Of a stretch of 64,000 nucleotides of DNA, positions 63,121-64,000 are shown piece after piece (position 1 is the stretch's first letter; every line of letters begins with the position of its first letter). The stretch covers positions 1 to 64,000 of the forward strand of contig LBNX01000001.1 of assembly GCA_000989185.1 (NCBI GenBank), written 5' to 3'. The notes under the pieces are model-generated. The model made no database searches and was not told where the DNA came from. It saw only the letters and a program-made list of their open reading frames with translations. Both the position numbers and the translations under genes were made by a program. The stretch comes from a candidate division TM6 bacterium GW2011_GWF2_28_16 (lineage in GTDB: Bacteria > Babelota > Babeliae > Babelales > UASB340).

Positions 63121-63315
63121 ATGCCAAAAATGAAAAGTCATTCTGGAAGTAAAAAAAGATTTAAAAAAATGGGTAGTGGAAAAATAAAAAGAGCAAAAGC
63201 TTTCAGACGTCATCACGCCTGGGCAAAGAATGGTAAGAAGATAAGACAATTAAGGTCTGGCGAGCATTTTCAGGGTACGAACGAAAAACGTGTTCAAAAA
63301 TTGCTTCCAAATTAG
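63121..63315 (+). CDS. rpmI: 50S ribosomal protein L35
   Basis: A 64-residue basic ribosomal protein with the family pattern PKMKSHSGSKKRFKKMGSGKIKR and a typical C-terminus (VQKLLPN). It lies between infC and rplT in the standard order. Confidence 0.97.
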   Translation: MPKMKSHSGSKKRFKKMGSGKIKRAKAFRRHHAWAKNGKKIRQLRSGEHFQGTNEKRVQKLLPN

Positions 63316-63366
63316 TTTTTAATTAAATAAATTTATAAGATATTTATACTGCCGTGAAGGACATTT

Positions 63367-63714
63367 ATGAGTAGAGTTAAACGTGGTGTTGTTACCAAAA
63401 AACGTCATAAACGTGTACTGAAAAAAACAGAAGGTTACTGGGGTTTACGTAGTAAAGCATTTAAAAAAGCTTATGAAACTCTTTTAAGAGCTATGGAGTT
63501 TTCTTTTATAGGAAGAAAACTAAAAAAAAGAGATTATAGAGCACTTTTTATTTCAAGAATTAGCGCTGCATGCAAAAAACAAGATTTTAGCTATAGTAAG
63601 TTTATGAATGCGCTTGATAAGCTAGAAGTAAAATTGAACAGAAAAATGCTTAGTCAGCTTGCTATTTTTGAACCAAAAGCCTTTACGCAATTAGTAGAAA
63701 TGGCTAAAAAATAA
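63367..63714 (+). CDS. rplT: 50S ribosomal protein L20
   Basis: A 115-residue protein needed for large-subunit assembly. It starts MSRVKRGVVTKKRHKRVLKKTEGYWG and continues with RDYRALFISRISAACKKQ. In many bacteria L20 also represses this operon. No obvious mimic of its rRNA site was identified in the leader. Confidence 0.97.
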   Translation: MSRVKRGVVTKKRHKRVLKKTEGYWGLRSKAFKKAYETLLRAMEFSFIGRKLKKRDYRALFISRISAACKKQDFSYSKFMNALDKLEVKLNRKMLSQLAIFEPKAFTQLVEMAKK

Positions 63715-63808
63715 AAAGTTTGAAATTTGAAATAACATATTATTAATATAACTGTATGTTGTTTTGTATAATTTATTAACCTTTGATTGTATAAAAAGGT
63801 AGAAAAAA

Positions 63809-64000
63809 ATGAAGCAATTAGAGGAGCTAGAAGCTAAAGTTCTTCAGGTAATCCAGAAGAATGTTGAGTTGCATAAAAAGAATAGTGAATTAAAAAAAGA
63901 AAATGAAATATTATCAAGCAAGTGTGTTCAGCTAGAAAAGAGTTTAATGGCTAATAATAAAGCATCGAATGATCTTCAAGATGAAAAGACTGTGATAATG
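63809..64000 (+). CDS. Coiled-coil protein, partial (3' end beyond the window)
   Basis: It opens at the ATG at 63809, with AAAAAGG about nine bases upstream, and stays open for 64 codons to the window end. The sequence is a continuous heptad-rich coiled coil (MKQLEELEAKVLQVIQKN, then HKKNSELKKENEIL). A ZapB-like division protein is one possibility but the evidence is only composition. Confidence 0.6.
   Translation, partial: MKQLEELEAKVLQVIQKNVELHKKNSELKKENEILSSKCVQLEKSLMANNKASNDLQDEKTVIM

Overview
The window is a very AT-rich stretch of bacterial chromosome (I estimate about 25% G+C by eye) with about 54 protein genes, one tRNA and no rRNA or CRISPR array. Lipid A genes (lpxA, lpxB, lpxI), peptidoglycan and division genes (murB, murD, ftsW, rsmH, an AmiC-type amidase) and many Sec signal peptides and lipoboxes show a diderm, Gram-negative-type cell. 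About twenty genes encode secreted or lipid-anchored proteins, most of them unrecognised. A secreted RING-IBR-RING ubiquitin ligase, secreted PPP-like phosphatases, a WD40-like surface protein and a queuosine-salvage pair point to life inside a eukaryotic host. My best guess is a member of Candidatus Dependentiae (TM6/Babela-like); this is inference from gene style, not from a marker search.

Layout. 1-3339 (minus): a surface protein with a seven-unit WD40-like region and a coiled-coil stalk, cut by an apparent 11-bp frameshift; the stalk frame stays open to the window edge. 3469-8755: operon argS-crcB-lepA-hspR-htpX. 8748-9947: secreted alpha/beta hydrolase. 10046-15057: pgsA, a small secreted protein, then three secreted proteins leading into lpxB and ssb. 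15238-18221: rplU, then ktrA-like, a YqaA-type membrane protein and glyS on the minus strand. 18333-22898: yhhQ-tgt and two secreted phosphatases. 22912-28317: murB, amidase, a small membrane protein, murD, ftsW. 28448-31144: a large secreted protein. 31154-37683 (minus): lpxI, a Gfo/Idh oxidoreductase, lpxA, tRNA-Gln, spoVG, rsmH, a lipoprotein, dnaA. 37764-45757: TPR lipoprotein, a run of secreted proteins and a lipoprotein-like M3 oligopeptidase. 45819-52379 (minus): the RBR ligase, a tiny Cys-rich lipoprotein, a coiled-coil secreted protein, dnaK. 52380-53486: a 1.1 kb gap with a dnaK promoter, an HspR-type operator candidate, a structured-RNA candidate and AT-rich repeats. 53487-63714: repeat protein, flippase, carD, miaA, ppiD-like, recA and the infC-rpmI-rplT operon, then the start of a coiled-coil gene.

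How the parts fit. HspR is encoded beside htpX, and an inverted repeat resembling its operator lies just upstream of a good dnaK promoter, suggesting one heat-shock circuit. The envelope genes supply lipid A and wall. The secreted repertoire probably faces the host. A 28-bp palindromic element occurs three times, once in frame inside murD, resembling the palindromic elements that invade Rickettsia genes.
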